The notes: a model not told the origin generated them from the sequence alone. A DNA stretch of 64,000 nt from Rhodanobacter soli (GCF_040548735.1 NZ_JBEPSD010000001.1:1736001-1800000); one strand, 5' to 3'; positions 1 to 8,648 are shown, counted from the first letter of the stretch. Program-made: numbers and translations.

Positions 1-1138
1 TCGCCGGGCCGGAGAAGCGGCTGTCCAGCCGGCCGGTGGTGATGTCGCCGTCCGTCTGCAACTCGTGTTCGAACATGCCGCCGGTCACGCGCAGGTCCGC
101 TTTCAGCAGGTAGGCCACCGGCAGGCCGGTGTACTCGTGCAGCTTCTGCGCCACCGCCTGCTTGCGCGCATCGTCCAGGCGCGAGCCGGCCATCAATGCC
201 TGCGCGTAGTCGCCCATCGCGTATTGCTCCACCTCGCGCAGGAACGGCTCCAGTGCGGCCGGCTGCTGCGGCAGCTTGTGGTGGTAGAACGCGGTGGCGG
301 CGAAGGTCGGCAGCGCCAGTTCGTACGGCAGGTCGATGCCGGGATTGAACTCCGGCCCGTCGATGCTGGTGTCGAAGCTGAGGATCTGCGAGAGCAGGAT
401 CACCCCGTTGAGATCGACGCTGTCCTCGTTCTCCAGGATGTTCGCCAGCACCGCCGAGCGGGTGGTGCCGTAGCTTTCGCCGAACAGGTACTTCGGCGAA
501 TTCCAGCGGTCGTACTTCGACAAAAACCGGGTGATGAACTGCGCGAAGGCATGGCCGTCGCCGTCGACGCCGTAGATCGCCTTCTTGCGTTCCTTCATTT
601 GCTCGTCGCGCTTGTCCTTGTCCCCGTCATCCGCGATCAGCCGGCTGAAGCCGGCGCCGGGCGCGTCGATGAACACCAGGTCGGAAGCATCGAGCAGGCT
701 GTAATCGTTTTTGACCAGCCCGTACGGCGCCGCCGGCGTGTGGCCGTCGTCGCTGGTGACCACGCGCCTGGGCCCGAACGCGCCCATGTGCAGCCACACC
801 GTGGCCGAGCCGGGGCCGCCGTTGTAGATGAAGGTGACCGGCCGCTTCGTCGCCGCCACGCCTTTCTTGAAGTACGCCACGTAGAACATGCTGACCTGCG
901 GCTCGTCCTCCTTGTCGCCGCTGCCATGCAGCACCAGCGTGCCGGCCACCGCCTTGTAGTCGACGCGATGCCCCTCGACCGATACCGAACCCTCGCTGTT
1001 CGACGCTTGCGGCTCGACCAGCGCTGCGTCGGACTTCGGCTCCGGCTTGCTCTTGTCATCCTTCTTGTCCGGCCCGGCAATCGCGGCGGAGCTGAGCAGC
1101 AGCGCGGCAAGCGCCGCGGTGAGGAGAAGCTTGCGCAT
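1..1138 (-). CDS. S10 family serine carboxypeptidase, C-terminus cut by window edge
   Basis: Secreted alpha/beta-hydrolase peptidase that should remove C-terminal residues from peptides in the periplasm or outside the cell. The reading frame starts at an ATG (complement of 1136-1138) followed by a hydrophobic signal peptide (residues about 1-22), then a charged Lys/Asp-rich linker. The core shows FIYNGGPGSATVW, the oxyanion-hole region typical of S10 peptidases, and the nucleophile motif GESYGT. The catalytic Asp and His would lie beyond position 1. No stop codon is seen, so the gene continues outside the window; 379 codons are visible. It lies downstream of, and on the same strand as, the EamA gene, with a 100-base gap, so it may have its own promoter. 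Family assignment is firm; substrate is unknown. Confidence 0.9.
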   Translation of the reverse strand, partial: MRKLLLTAALAALLLSSAAIAGPDKKDDKSKPEPKSDAALVEPQASNSEGSVSVEGHRVDYKAVAGTLVLHGSGDKEDEPQVSMFYVAYFKKGVAATKRPVTFIYNGGPGSATVWLHMGAFGPRRVVTSDDGHTPAAPYGLVKNDYSLLDASDLVFIDAPGAGFSRLIADDGDKDKRDEQMKERKKAIYGVDGDGHAFAQFITRFLSKYDRWNSPKYLFGESYGTTRSAVLANILENEDSVDLNGVILLSQILSFDTSIDGPEFNPGIDLPYELALPTFAATAFYHHKLPQQPAALEPFLREVEQYAMGDYAQALMAGSRLDDARKQAVAQKLHEYTGLPVAYLLKADLRVTGGMFEHELQTDGDITTGRLDSRFSGPA

Positions 1139-1239
1139 GGGCGATCCTCGATGACTGAGGCAGCTTCGCCCCGGGAAACCGCAGCATAGGCGCCACGACG
1201 ACGGGATTTCATAGCCCGGAAGTCACTGCCGCCGGACGA

Positions 1240-2097
1240 TCAGCCGCGCGCGATCACCCCGATCGCCAGCAGCGCCAGCGCCACGCCGGCGAGGTTGAGC
1301 CGGCTCAGCCGCTCATGGAACAGCAGCAGGCCGACCAGCGCGCCCAGCGCCACCACGCCGAGGTTCATGCTGGCGAACACCAGCGCGGGATGCTGCGGCA
1401 GGGCGCGATGGCCGCGCAGGTAGAACAGGATATTGCCGAAGTTGGCCAGCCCGAGCAGCAAGCCGGCCAGCGCGCTGCGCGCGGTGAAGCGGGCTTGACC
1501 CTGCATGCGCCGCCACAGCTGCAGCGCGAACGCGACCAGCAGGGCCAGTGCGAACATCGCCTGCAGCGATGCGCCCAGCGGCACGCCGGCCTGCGCCACA
1601 CGCTTGAACAGGATGTCGATCACGCCGAAACCGGCGAACACCAGCAGCGGATACAGCCAGCCGGCGGTGCCGCGCTCCGCCGTGCCATGCCCGCTGCGCC
1701 AGACCATGCACAGCAGGGCGAGCAGGCCCAGCGCGATGCCGATGCCCTTGGGCGCCGTGAGCTGTTCGCCGAACAGCGCGAACGCGGCCAGCAGCGATAG
1801 CAGCAGCGACAATCGCTGTGCCGCATCGCTGCGCACGATGCCGGCATGCCGCACCGACGCTGCCAGCGCCAGGAAGATCGTCGGCAGCAGGATGCCCAGC
1901 GCCGCGAGCGCCAGCCACGGCACACCGGGTTCGCGCAGGCTCGCCGGCGTAGGCTGCAGCAGCAACGCGGTGAGCACGCTGGTCACCACGTAGTTCCAGG
2001 CGATCGCCTGGCCCACGTCGATATCGGCGCGCCGCGCCAGTTTCAGCAGCACCGACACGAGCACGCTGCACAGCACGCTGAGCAGGACGTAGATCAT
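1240..2097 (-). CDS. EamA/DMT-family transporter
   Basis: Inner-membrane transporter of the drug/metabolite superfamily, 285 residues. Nearly the whole sequence is hydrophobic, with about ten membrane segments in two similar halves (residues 1-135 and 145-285), the usual EamA layout and length. The ATG has no close upstream start competitor. The start follows 52 bases after the stop of the metallo-hydrolase gene on the same strand, so it could be the last member of the sulfur operon, or independent. Substrates of this family cannot be read from sequence; amino acids, sugars and nucleosides are all known cargoes. Confidence 0.85.
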   Translation of the reverse strand: MIYVLLSVLCSVLVSVLLKLARRADIDVGQAIAWNYVVTSVLTALLLQPTPASLREPGVPWLALAALGILLPTIFLALAASVRHAGIVRSDAAQRLSLLLSLLAAFALFGEQLTAPKGIGIALGLLALLCMVWRSGHGTAERGTAGWLYPLLVFAGFGVIDILFKRVAQAGVPLGASLQAMFALALLVAFALQLWRRMQGQARFTARSALAGLLLGLANFGNILFYLRGHRALPQHPALVFASMNLGVVALGALVGLLLFHERLSRLNLAGVALALLAIGVIARG

Positions 2098-2149
2098 CGG
2101 TCACTCCGACGACGGCAGGCCGTCAGGCTGCCGCCGCATCGACGCCCGC

Positions 2150-3016
2150 TCAAAACGCATCCAGCGGAATCTTCAGGTAGCGCACGCCGTTGTCCTCGGC
2201 CGGCGGCAGCTGGCCCGCGCGCATGTTCACCTGCACCGCCGGCAGGAGCAGCGCCGGCACCGCCAGACTGGCGTCGCGCGCGTTGCGCATGCGCACGAAG
2301 TCGTCTTCGCCGATGCCGTCATGCACGTGGATGTTGTCGCGACGCTCGGCGCCGACCGTGGTTTCGTGCGCGAACACGTCGCGGCCGGCGGGCTTGTAGT
2401 CGTGGCAGAGGAACACCCGGGTTTCCTGCGGCAATGAGAAAATGCGCTGGATCGAGCGGTACAGCGTGCGCGCGTCGCCGCCGGGGAAATCGCAGCGCGC
2501 GGTGCCGTAGTCGGGCATGAACAAGGTATCGCCGACGAAGGCCGCGTCGCCGACCCGGTGGGTCATGCACGCCGGCGTGTGGCCGGGCGTGTGCATCGCC
2601 ACCGCTTCGATGCCGCCGATCATGTAGCGCTCGCCGTCCTTGAACAGGTGGTCGAACTGGCTGCCGTCGCGCCTGAAGCCGGGGCCCGCGTTGAACAGCT
2701 GGCCGAACGTGTCCTGCACCTCGCGGATGTGCTCGCCGATGCCCAGCCGGCCGCCCAGTTGCGCCTGCACGTACGGCGCCGCCGACAGGTGGTCGGCGTG
2801 CACGTGGGTGTCGATCACCCAGTCCACGCCGAACCCCTGCGCCCGCACGAACGCGATCAGCGCATCGGCCGAGGCGTGACCGGTGCGCCCGGACGCGGCG
2901 TCGTAGTCGAGCACGCTGTCGAATACCGCCGCCCTGCCCGTGGTCGGGTCCCACGCCACGTAGCTGAAGGTATGGCTGGCTTCGTCGAAGAATGCCTGCA
3001 CCTCGGGGCGATGCAT
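2150..3016 (-). CDS. blh: MBL-fold persulfide dioxygenase-like hydrolase (Blh/ETHE1 group)
   Basis: Metallo-beta-lactamase-fold enzyme, 288 residues, most like the ETHE1/Blh persulfide dioxygenases that oxidise glutathione persulfide to sulfite. The metal site is visible: H71-V-H73-A-D75-H76, then H146 in MHTPGH, D163 in GDTLF and a late His in FLCHDY. The gene starts one base after the stop of a YeeE/YedE half-transporter, and two such genes precede it. That is the pairing found in the BigR operon of Xylella and Xanthomonas (known from that family), where Blh detoxifies sulfide and persulfide. The assignment to persulfide rather than a generic glyoxalase II rests mainly on this neighbourhood. 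Confidence 0.85.
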   Translation of the reverse strand: MHRPEVQAFFDEASHTFSYVAWDPTTGRAAVFDSVLDYDAASGRTGHASADALIAFVRAQGFGVDWVIDTHVHADHLSAAPYVQAQLGGRLGIGEHIREVQDTFGQLFNAGPGFRRDGSQFDHLFKDGERYMIGGIEAVAMHTPGHTPACMTHRVGDAAFVGDTLFMPDYGTARCDFPGGDARTLYRSIQRIFSLPQETRVFLCHDYKPAGRDVFAHETTVGAERRDNIHVHDGIGEDDFVRMRNARDASLAVPALLLPAVQVNMRAGQLPPAEDNGVRYLKIPLDAF

Positions 3017-3017
3017 C

Positions 3018-3440
3018 TCAGTGTCCTCCGGCGGGAGGCAACAGGCGCGCGGCCAGCCACCAGCCCGCGATCATGCAGGCCACCAGTACCAGCAGCGCGG
3101 GCGCGCCGGCGCCGAGCGAGGCCAGCGCCGGGCCGGGACAGTAGCCGGCGATGCCCCAGCCGATGCCGAACAGGGCGGCGCCGCCCACCAGCCGGGCGTC
3201 GATGCGGCGCGACACGGGCCACTGGAACCGTTCGACCAGCAACGGGCGCGGGCGCCGCAGCAGCAGCCGGTAGCCGACCGCGGTGGTCAGCACGGCGCCG
3301 GCCATCACGAAGACCAGGCGCGGATCCCACGCGCCGAAAATGTCCAGGAAGCCGAGCACCACGGCCGGCTGGGTCATGCCGCCGAGGCTGAGGCCGAGAC
3401 CGAACAGCAGCCCGGCGACGAACGCGATCCACGCTCTCAT
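3018..3440 (-). CDS. YeeE/YedE-type sulfur transport half, C-terminal type (DUF6691)
   Basis: Small inner-membrane protein of 140 residues with four hydrophobic segments. It carries GLSLGGMTQPAVVLGF near the N-terminus and the Cys motif YCPGPALASLG, both marks of the second half of YeeE/YedE transporters, which move thiosulfate or related sulfur species. The start is MRAWIAF at 3440; it overlaps the stop of the first half by four bases (ATGA), so the two are translationally coupled. Longer upstream starts would run into the neighbouring gene. It acts with the preceding half and the metallo-hydrolase as a sulfur uptake or export and detoxification unit (inference from context). Confidence 0.87.
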   Translation of the reverse strand: MRAWIAFVAGLLFGLGLSLGGMTQPAVVLGFLDIFGAWDPRLVFVMAGAVLTTAVGYRLLLRRPRPLLVERFQWPVSRRIDARLVGGAALFGIGWGIAGYCPGPALASLGAGAPALLVLVACMIAGWWLAARLLPPAGGH

Positions 3441-3868
3441 GCGCCTACTCCCAGCAGGTGCCGCAACACGAATACGGTGGCGATGCCGAACGCCATGAAG
3501 ACGGCGGTCGCCAGCAATGAACGCGGCGACAACCGCGCGATGCCGCAGACGCCATGCCCGCTGGTGCAGCCTCCGCCGAGCCGCGTGCCGATGCCGACCA
3601 GCAAGCCGGCCAGCGCCATCCACGGCAGCCCCACCTGCGGTGCGCCGATGCCGCTGTCGCCGCGCAGCCACCACAGCAGCAGCGGCCCGGCCAGCAGACC
3701 CAGCACAAAGGCCAACCGCCACGTGCGGTCACTCGCGCCGCCCACGACCAGGCCGCTGGCGATGCCGCTGACGCCGGCGATGCGACCGAGGGCCGCCATC
3801 AGCAGCACCGCCGCGAGACCGATCAGCACGCCACCGCACAAGGCGCCGAGGTAGGGGTGCATGGTCAT
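3437..3868 (-). CDS. YeeE/YedE-type sulfur transport half, N-terminal type
   Basis: Inner-membrane protein of about 143 residues with four hydrophobic segments. The conserved motif GGGCTSGHGVCGIARLSPRSL holds the Cys residues thought to pass sulfur species through the channel in this family. Two in-frame ATGs are possible, at 3868 and 3862. The Shine-Dalgarno AGGAAG sits only one base before the first but seven before the second, so 3862 (MHPYLGAL) may be the real start. Its stop overlaps the start of the second half. It is the first transporter gene of the sulfur unit, 55 bases after the XRE regulator. Confidence 0.87.
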   Translation of the reverse strand: MTMHPYLGALCGGVLIGLAAVLLMAALGRIAGVSGIASGLVVGGASDRTWRLAFVLGLLAGPLLLWWLRGDSGIGAPQVGLPWMALAGLLVGIGTRLGGGCTSGHGVCGIARLSPRSLLATAVFMAFGIATVFVLRHLLGVGA

Positions 3869-3923
3869 GCTTCCTGTGGGTACGAAGGTGGGGATTATCG
3901 CCCCTGCGCGACCGGTTGCCGCG

Positions 3924-4790
3924 TCATGCCGGTTGCGTGGCCTGCTCCGCGGCGAGGCGCCGGGCCACGCGCGCAAAACTTGCGGCGGTCGCGGCATTCG
4001 CCGGTGCGAAGAAGAACGCGGTGGCGCGGTCGACGTGGTCGCTGTCGCGGATCGGCAGGCGCATCGAGTGGATGCTGAGGTCGCCGAACTCGGGATGGAA
4101 GAACGGCACCGTGATCGCGCTCAGCGGTGCAGTGTGGCAGCGCTGCCACAGCTCGACGAACTCCGGGCTGGCCGCGTTCAGCGCCTCGATCAGCTGGTGG
4201 AAGCGCGGATCTTCCGGGTGCGCTGCCTGGTTCATGCGGAATATCCCAAGCAGGTTCAGCGCGCCGTTCTCGAAATCCGGATACAAGCGGCGGCGCGCCG
4301 GGTTCATGAACGCGTTCCACAGGTGGTTGTCGGCGAACGGCCCGCTGAAATCGCCGAAGTCGTACAGGCATTCGGCCATGCGGTTCCACGCCAGCACGTT
4401 GAACACCGTGTCCAGCACGAAGGCCGGCGCCTGGTACAGGTCCAGCACCTCGTGCATCACCGGCGGCAGGTTGAAGTGGTGTTCCGGCACGTCGGTGCGG
4501 GTCAGCCCCATCAGCGCGAACAGGTAGGCTTCGTCGGTCGGCGACAGCGACAACGCGCGCGCGATCCGCGTCAACGCCGCGGCCGACACGTTGATCGCAC
4601 GGCCCTGCTCCAGCCACGTGTACCAGGTGACGCCGACCTGGGCCAGCGTCGCCACCTCCTCGCGACGCAGGCCCGGCGTCAGCCGGCGCGGCCCGCGCGG
4701 CAGGCCGGCCGCCTCGGGCGTGAGCGCGGCGCGGCGCGCGCGCAGGAAGGCTTTCAGCTCGGTGCGTTGCATGGATGTGCTCATGGACAT
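3924..4790 (-). CDS. XRE-family regulator with MmyB-like ligand-binding domain
   Basis: DNA-binding regulator, 288 residues. Residues about 10-75 form an XRE helix-turn-helix (RREEVATLAQVGVTWYTWLEQGR), followed by the MmyB-type PAS-like sensor domain (residues about 110-270: APAFVLDTVFNVLAWN, then FENGALNLLGIFRMN). This domain pair is common in actinobacteria and proteobacteria and often binds a fatty acid or other small ligand (known of the family). It is transcribed toward the sulfur genes and may control them, replacing the ArsR-type BigR expected there. Several Met codons lie close together (4790, 4784, 4772) and none has a clear ribosome site, so the exact start is open. Confidence 0.85.
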   Translation of the reverse strand: MSMSTSMQRTELKAFLRARRAALTPEAAGLPRGPRRLTPGLRREEVATLAQVGVTWYTWLEQGRAINVSAAALTRIARALSLSPTDEAYLFALMGLTRTDVPEHHFNLPPVMHEVLDLYQAPAFVLDTVFNVLAWNRMAECLYDFGDFSGPFADNHLWNAFMNPARRRLYPDFENGALNLLGIFRMNQAAHPEDPRFHQLIEALNAASPEFVELWQRCHTAPLSAITVPFFHPEFGDLSIHSMRLPIRDSDHVDRATAFFFAPANAATAASFARVARRLAAEQATQPA

Positions 4791-4814
4791 GCCCGGGTGG
4801 TAGTGGGAGTACCA

Positions 4815-4828
4815 GCAGTGGGGACTGC
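4815..4828. promoter_or_regulatory. short inverted repeat ahead of the XRE regulator
   Basis: GCAGT-GGGG-ACTGC lies 25-38 bases upstream of the XRE regulator start, in the 228-base gap between it and the plus-strand 84-residue gene. The place suits an autoregulatory operator, but the arms are only five bases long, so chance is possible. Nothing else of note is seen in 4829-5018. Confidence 0.25.
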
Positions 4829-5018
4829 CTTCCCATCCTAGCGGCAGCGACCTACCGTCGCCTGTCCCCCAAGTCATGTGCCCGCACGTGACCGTGACGT
4901 CGGCGATGCGGTCAGCCAGTCCGCGGCGCACCTTCCCAGCCGCCAGCCCGTACTGCAACAGCCTGTCACAGCGCGCTGCGCGCAAACGTCCTTGTGTCAA
5001 TCCATGCAGGAGACCGAC

Positions 5019-5273
5019 ATGTCGTTACTCCCCGTCCCCACCCCTGTTCACGCCTCGCGCACCGATGCGCTCACCGATTTCGTGGTGCACGCCCAGTTGA
5101 TGCTGGATCCGGCCACCCCGGAATCGGTGCGCCGCGAAGCCGAACCTCGCCTGCTGGCGCAACTGCCGACCCTGCAGGCGCTGGGCGTGTTCGAACTGTT
5201 CACCATCCGCGACCCGGCGTTGCGCGCGCTGGTGCACGACGAACTGCAAGCCCATCGGATGCGCGCTGCCTGA
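5019..5273 (+). CDS. hypothetical protein, 84 residues
   Basis: Small soluble protein of unknown function. The start MSLLPVP is chosen because AGGAGA lies five bases upstream; longer in-frame starts have no such site. The protein is helical and acidic-to-neutral, with a C-terminal half (SVRREAEPRLLAQLPTLQALGVFELFTIRDPALRALVHDEL) that reads like a continuous amphipathic helix bundle. There is no signal peptide or membrane segment. It lies just upstream of marR in the same direction, but the marR promoter sits between them. I do not recognise the family. Confidence 0.6.
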   Translation: MSLLPVPTPVHASRTDALTDFVVHAQLMLDPATPESVRREAEPRLLAQLPTLQALGVFELFTIRDPALRALVHDELQAHRMRAA

Positions 5274-5302
5274 CATCTTGCCAAAGCAAATGCATGCCAG
5301 CA

Positions 5303-5340
5303 TATATTTGCCTTGACAAATATACTTTGGGCAATAGAAT
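5303..5340 (+). promoter_or_regulatory. marR promoter overlapped by a perfect palindrome (probable MarR operator)
   Basis: A perfect inverted repeat TATATTTG (5303-5310) and CAAATATA (5317-5324), with a 6-base spacer, stands out in this GC-rich window. It covers the -35 element TTGACA (5313-5318); a -10 TAGAAT follows after 16 bases (5335-5340). MarR repressors bind AT-rich palindromes of this kind and usually repress their own operon (known), so this is the likely autoregulatory operator. Expected transcription start is near 5347, two bases before the marR ATG, which has no ribosome binding site: the message may be leaderless. Confidence 0.8.
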
Positions 5341-5348
5341 GCGCGGCC

Positions 5349-5807
5349 ATGAACACCGAATCGCTTGCTTTCACCACCCCCAAGGAAAGCCTGGGCATCC
5401 TGCTTGGTCTGGTGCGCGCGGAGATCGTGCGCGCGATGGAGGCGGAGCTGGCGGCCAAACACCTCGACCTGCGCTTCACCCAGTTCCTGATCCTCAAGCG
5501 GCTGGCCCGGCTCGGTCCGATGTCGGCCAGCGAGCTGGCCCGTTCGGTCGAACTGGACGGCGGCGCGATGACCCGCCAGCTCGACCAGCTCGAACGCAAG
5601 GGCTACCTGCGCCGTCGCCCGCATGAGCAGGATCGCCGCGCGTTGCGGATCGAGCTGACCGACGCCGGCAACGCGCTGTGGCAGGAGCTGACCGGCTGCA
5701 ACGAGCGCGTGCTGGCGGCGGCCCAACGCTCGCTGGACGAAGCCGAACAGGCACAACTGCACGAGTACCTGGAGCGCGTGCTGCACGCGCTTCGCGACAA
5801 GAACTGA
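5349..5807 (+). CDS. MarR-family transcriptional repressor of the efflux operon
   Basis: Winged-helix repressor, 152 residues, usual MarR length. The DNA-binding core is at residues about 50-110: FTQFLILKRLARLGPMSASELARSVELDGGAMTRQLDQLERKGYL, then the wing RRRPHEQDRRALRIELTDAG. Start MNTES at 5349 fits the family length; an upstream in-frame start would lie inside the promoter. It is the first gene of marR-nodT-emrA-emrB, 23 bases ahead of the next gene, the same plan as EmrRAB of E. coli. By analogy, binding of a phenolic or lipophilic drug releases it from the palindrome and induces the pump. Confidence 0.9.
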   Translation: MNTESLAFTTPKESLGILLGLVRAEIVRAMEAELAAKHLDLRFTQFLILKRLARLGPMSASELARSVELDGGAMTRQLDQLERKGYLRRRPHEQDRRALRIELTDAGNALWQELTGCNERVLAAAQRSLDEAEQAQLHEYLERVLHALRDKN

Positions 5808-5830
5808 CCCTTTCCACCCTGGACCTTTCC

Positions 5831-7270
5831 ATGCGTCTGCATCTACTTGCGGCTGCCGCCGCCCTGACCCTCGCATTGGCCGGTTGCGTCAGCAGCGGCG
5901 GCCTGCACCCGGACGGCACGCCGATCGATCCGGCCACGCTGAAGGCCGAACGCAGCCTCGCCCATCTGTCCGCGGCCGCGTGGCCATCCACCGACTGGTG
6001 GAGCGGGCTGGGCGATCCACAGCTGGACGCGCTGATCGGCGAAGCGCTGCGGGACAACCCCGGTCTCGGCGTCGCCGATGCGCGCGCCCGCGCGGCGCAA
6101 GCCGAGGCGGGCATCGCCGATGCCGCACGCGGACCCAGCGTGAATGGCGGCGCCGCGGTCGCCGGTGCCCGGCCGCCGGCCGCGCTGCTCGGCGACAAGG
6201 CGCATTTCGCGATGGCCAAGTACGGCTACGCCAGCTTCAAGTGGGATCTGGACCTGTGGGGCGGCAAGCGCGCCGCGTGGGAAGCCGCGGTGGGCCAGGC
6301 GCGCGCCGCCGAGGTCGATGCCCGCGCCGCACGCATCGAACTTTCCAGCAACGTCGCCCGCGCCTATGCGCAGCTTGGCTACGCGTTCACCCAGCAGGAC
6401 CTGGCCGCCGGTGAGCTGAAGCGCGCGAACCAGTCGCGTGAACTGACCCGCCAGCGCGTCGCCGCCGGCATCGACAACCAGATCCAGCTCAAGCAAGGCG
6501 ATGCGGAAGTGGCCAGCGCCGAGCAGCAGGTGGCGCTGGCCAGCCGCGCGGTCGATGCCGCGCGCTCGTCGCTGTCGGTACTGCTGGGCAAGGGTCCGGA
6601 TCGCGGGCTGCAGATCGCCCGGCCGCAGTTGCTGCGACCGGCCGAACTGGCGGTGCCGTCCAACCTGCCGCTGGATCTGGTCGGCCACCGCGCCGACCTG
6701 GTCGCCGCGCGCTGGCGCGTCGAGGCCGCCGGCAAGGACATCAAGGCGGCGAAGACCGAATTCCTGCCGAACATCAGCATCGGCGCGATGGCCGGCGTGA
6801 TCAGCATGGGCGGCGGCAACTCGTTCAGCCTGCCGGGGCGGTTCTACCAGTTCGGGCCGTCGCTCAGCCTGCCGATTTTCGACGGCGGCAGGTTGCGCGC
6901 GAACTTGTCCGGCAAGGATGCGCAATACGACCTCGCCGTGGCGCAGTACAACCAGACCCTGGTCGGCGCACTCAACCAGGTCGCCGATGATTTGTCCGCA
7001 CTGCAGTCGCTGCAGCAGCAGATCGACGCGCAACAGCGCGCGCAGGATGCCGCCCTGCAGGCCTGGCAGCTGGCCGAGCAGCGCTACAAGGCCGGCGTCG
7101 GCAGCTACCTGGAAGCGCTCAGCGTGCGCCAGCAGCTGCTCGCCGCCGAGCGCGGCACCGCCGCGCTCGAAGCGCAGCAGGTCGATCTTTCGGTGCAGCT
7201 GATCCAGGCCCTCGGCGGCGGTTTCCAGCCGCAGGCCGACACCCCGTCTTCCACCCCATCACGTTCCTGA
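5831..7270 (+). CDS. outer-membrane efflux lipoprotein, NodT/OprM family
   Basis: Outer-membrane channel of a tripartite efflux system, 479 residues. The start MRLHLL gives a lipoprotein signal with lipobox LAGC and acylated C19; upstream in-frame starts would spoil it. Two TolC-type repeats follow (residues about 60-265 and 275-470), with WWSGLGDPQLDALI near the start and the long helix ARAAQAEAGIADAARGPSV typical of the family. It lies between marR and the HlyD gene with gaps of 23 and 9 bases, so it is co-transcribed. It should dock on the EmrA-like adaptor and carry drugs across the outer membrane. Confidence 0.92.
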   Translation: MRLHLLAAAAALTLALAGCVSSGGLHPDGTPIDPATLKAERSLAHLSAAAWPSTDWWSGLGDPQLDALIGEALRDNPGLGVADARARAAQAEAGIADAARGPSVNGGAAVAGARPPAALLGDKAHFAMAKYGYASFKWDLDLWGGKRAAWEAAVGQARAAEVDARAARIELSSNVARAYAQLGYAFTQQDLAAGELKRANQSRELTRQRVAAGIDNQIQLKQGDAEVASAEQQVALASRAVDAARSSLSVLLGKGPDRGLQIARPQLLRPAELAVPSNLPLDLVGHRADLVAARWRVEAAGKDIKAAKTEFLPNISIGAMAGVISMGGGNSFSLPGRFYQFGPSLSLPIFDGGRLRANLSGKDAQYDLAVAQYNQTLVGALNQVADDLSALQSLQQQIDAQQRAQDAALQAWQLAEQRYKAGVGSYLEALSVRQQLLAAERGTAALEAQQVDLSVQLIQALGGGFQPQADTPSSTPSRS

Positions 7271-7279
7271 GGCAGCCCC

Positions 7280-8503
7280 ATGTCCAGCCAGAATCCAACC
7301 GCGGCCGAAAGCACGGCGGCCGCTCCCTCGCCGAATACGGCCGCGCCGAACACGACGGCGCCGAAGAAGAACCCGCGCGGGCTGCTGCTGCGCCTGCTCG
7401 GCATCGTGGTCGTGCTCGCCGTGATCGGCTGGGCGCTGTGGTATTTCCTCGACGGCCGCTGGTACGAGGGCACCGACGATGCCTACGTCAACGGCAACGT
7501 GGTGCAGATCACTCCGCAGGTGCCCGGTACCGTGGTCAGCATCGGCGCCGATGACGGCGACCTCGTGCATGCCGGCGACGTACTGGTGCAGCTCGACCCG
7601 AGCGACGCCGACGTGGCGCTGGCCGAGGCGAAGGCGAACCTCGCCAACACCGTGCGCAAGGTGCGCGGCCTGTATTCCAGCGTGAACGGCGCCCAGGCCG
7701 ACGTGGCCGCGCGCAAGACCGCGGTGGACAAGGCGCGCGCCGACTACAACCGGCGCGTGGCGCTGGCGAAGTCCGGCGCGATCTCGGCCGAGGAGCTGTC
7801 GCACGCCAGCGACGCGCTGACCAGCGCCGAGAGCGCGCTGATCGCGGCGCAGCAGCAGTACCAGACCAGCAAGGTGCTGGTCGACGACACCGTGGTCGCC
7901 TCGCACCCGGACGTGCAGGCCGCTTCGGCCCGCCTGCGCGCCGCCTTCCTCAACGACGTACGCGCCACTCTGATCGCGCCGGTGGACGGCTATGTGGCCA
8001 AACGCTCGGTGCAGGTCGGCCAGCGCGTGCAGCCCGGCGCCGCCTTGATGGCGGTGGTGCCGCTGCACGGCGTGTGGGTGGACGCGAACTTCAAGGAAAC
8101 CCAGCTCACCCACATGCGCATCGGCCAGCCGGTGACGATCGAATCCGACGTCTACGGCACCGCGGTGGAATACAAGGGCAAGGTGCAGAGCCTTGGCGTC
8201 GGCACCGGCAGCGCGTTCTCGCTGCTGCCGGCGCAGAACGCCACCGGCAACTGGATCAAGATCGTGCAGCGCATTCCGGTGCGCATCGTGTTCGACGACC
8301 CGACCCAGCTGGACAAGCACCCGCTGCGGCTGGGCATGTCGCTGACCGTCGATGTCAGCCTGCACGATCAGAGCGGCCCGACCCTGGCCCGGCAGTCGCC
8401 GACCCAGCCGGCCTTCAGCACCGACGTGTACAAGCAGCAGCTGGCCAAGGCCGACGCGGCGATCACGCAGATCGTCCACGCCAACATGGCCGGCGGCAGG
8501 TAA
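7280..8503 (+). CDS. emrA: HlyD/EmrA-family membrane fusion protein
   Basis: Periplasmic adaptor, 407 residues. A low-complexity Ala/Thr/Pro cytoplasmic tail (1-32) is followed by one membrane anchor (about 35-56, LLGIVVVLAVIGWALWYFL). Next come the biotinyl-lipoyl segment (DAYVNGNVVQITPQVPGTVVSIGADDGDLVHAGDVL), a coiled-coil hairpin (about 110-200) and a beta-barrel domain (SVQVGQRVQPGAALMAVVPL). This order is standard for EmrA. It sits between the outer-membrane channel and the EmrB gene and should link them. Confidence 0.93.
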   Translation: MSSQNPTAAESTAAAPSPNTAAPNTTAPKKNPRGLLLRLLGIVVVLAVIGWALWYFLDGRWYEGTDDAYVNGNVVQITPQVPGTVVSIGADDGDLVHAGDVLVQLDPSDADVALAEAKANLANTVRKVRGLYSSVNGAQADVAARKTAVDKARADYNRRVALAKSGAISAEELSHASDALTSAESALIAAQQQYQTSKVLVDDTVVASHPDVQAASARLRAAFLNDVRATLIAPVDGYVAKRSVQVGQRVQPGAALMAVVPLHGVWVDANFKETQLTHMRIGQPVTIESDVYGTAVEYKGKVQSLGVGTGSAFSLLPAQNATGNWIKIVQRIPVRIVFDDPTQLDKHPLRLGMSLTVDVSLHDQSGPTLARQSPTQPAFSTDVYKQQLAKADAAITQIVHANMAGGR

Positions 8504-8514
8504 CCACCAGCAGC

Positions 8515-8616
8515 TCCCTCCCCTGCTTGCAGGGGAGGGTTGGGGAGGGGTCCGCTCTTGATCTTGAGTCAAGAGCCCAACCCCCTCCCGACCTCCCCCT
8601 GCATGGCAGGGGGAGG
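8515..8616. repeat. intergenic triple-hairpin repeat, copy 1
   Basis: Between emrA and emrB lie three perfect hairpins: 8516-8526/8529-8539 (CCCTCCCCTGC), 8554-8561/8569-8576 (GCTCTTGA) and 8592-8602/8606-8616 (CCTCCCCCTGC). The two outer hairpins are also roughly inverted copies of each other. A second copy of the outer pair is found at 40519-40618 between edd and eda. This is a REP/BIME-like dispersed element; in the message it could stabilise or separate the two cistrons. Confidence 0.85.
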
Positions 8617-8648
8617 AGCAAGACGGACCCACTCACCGACCGATCCCG

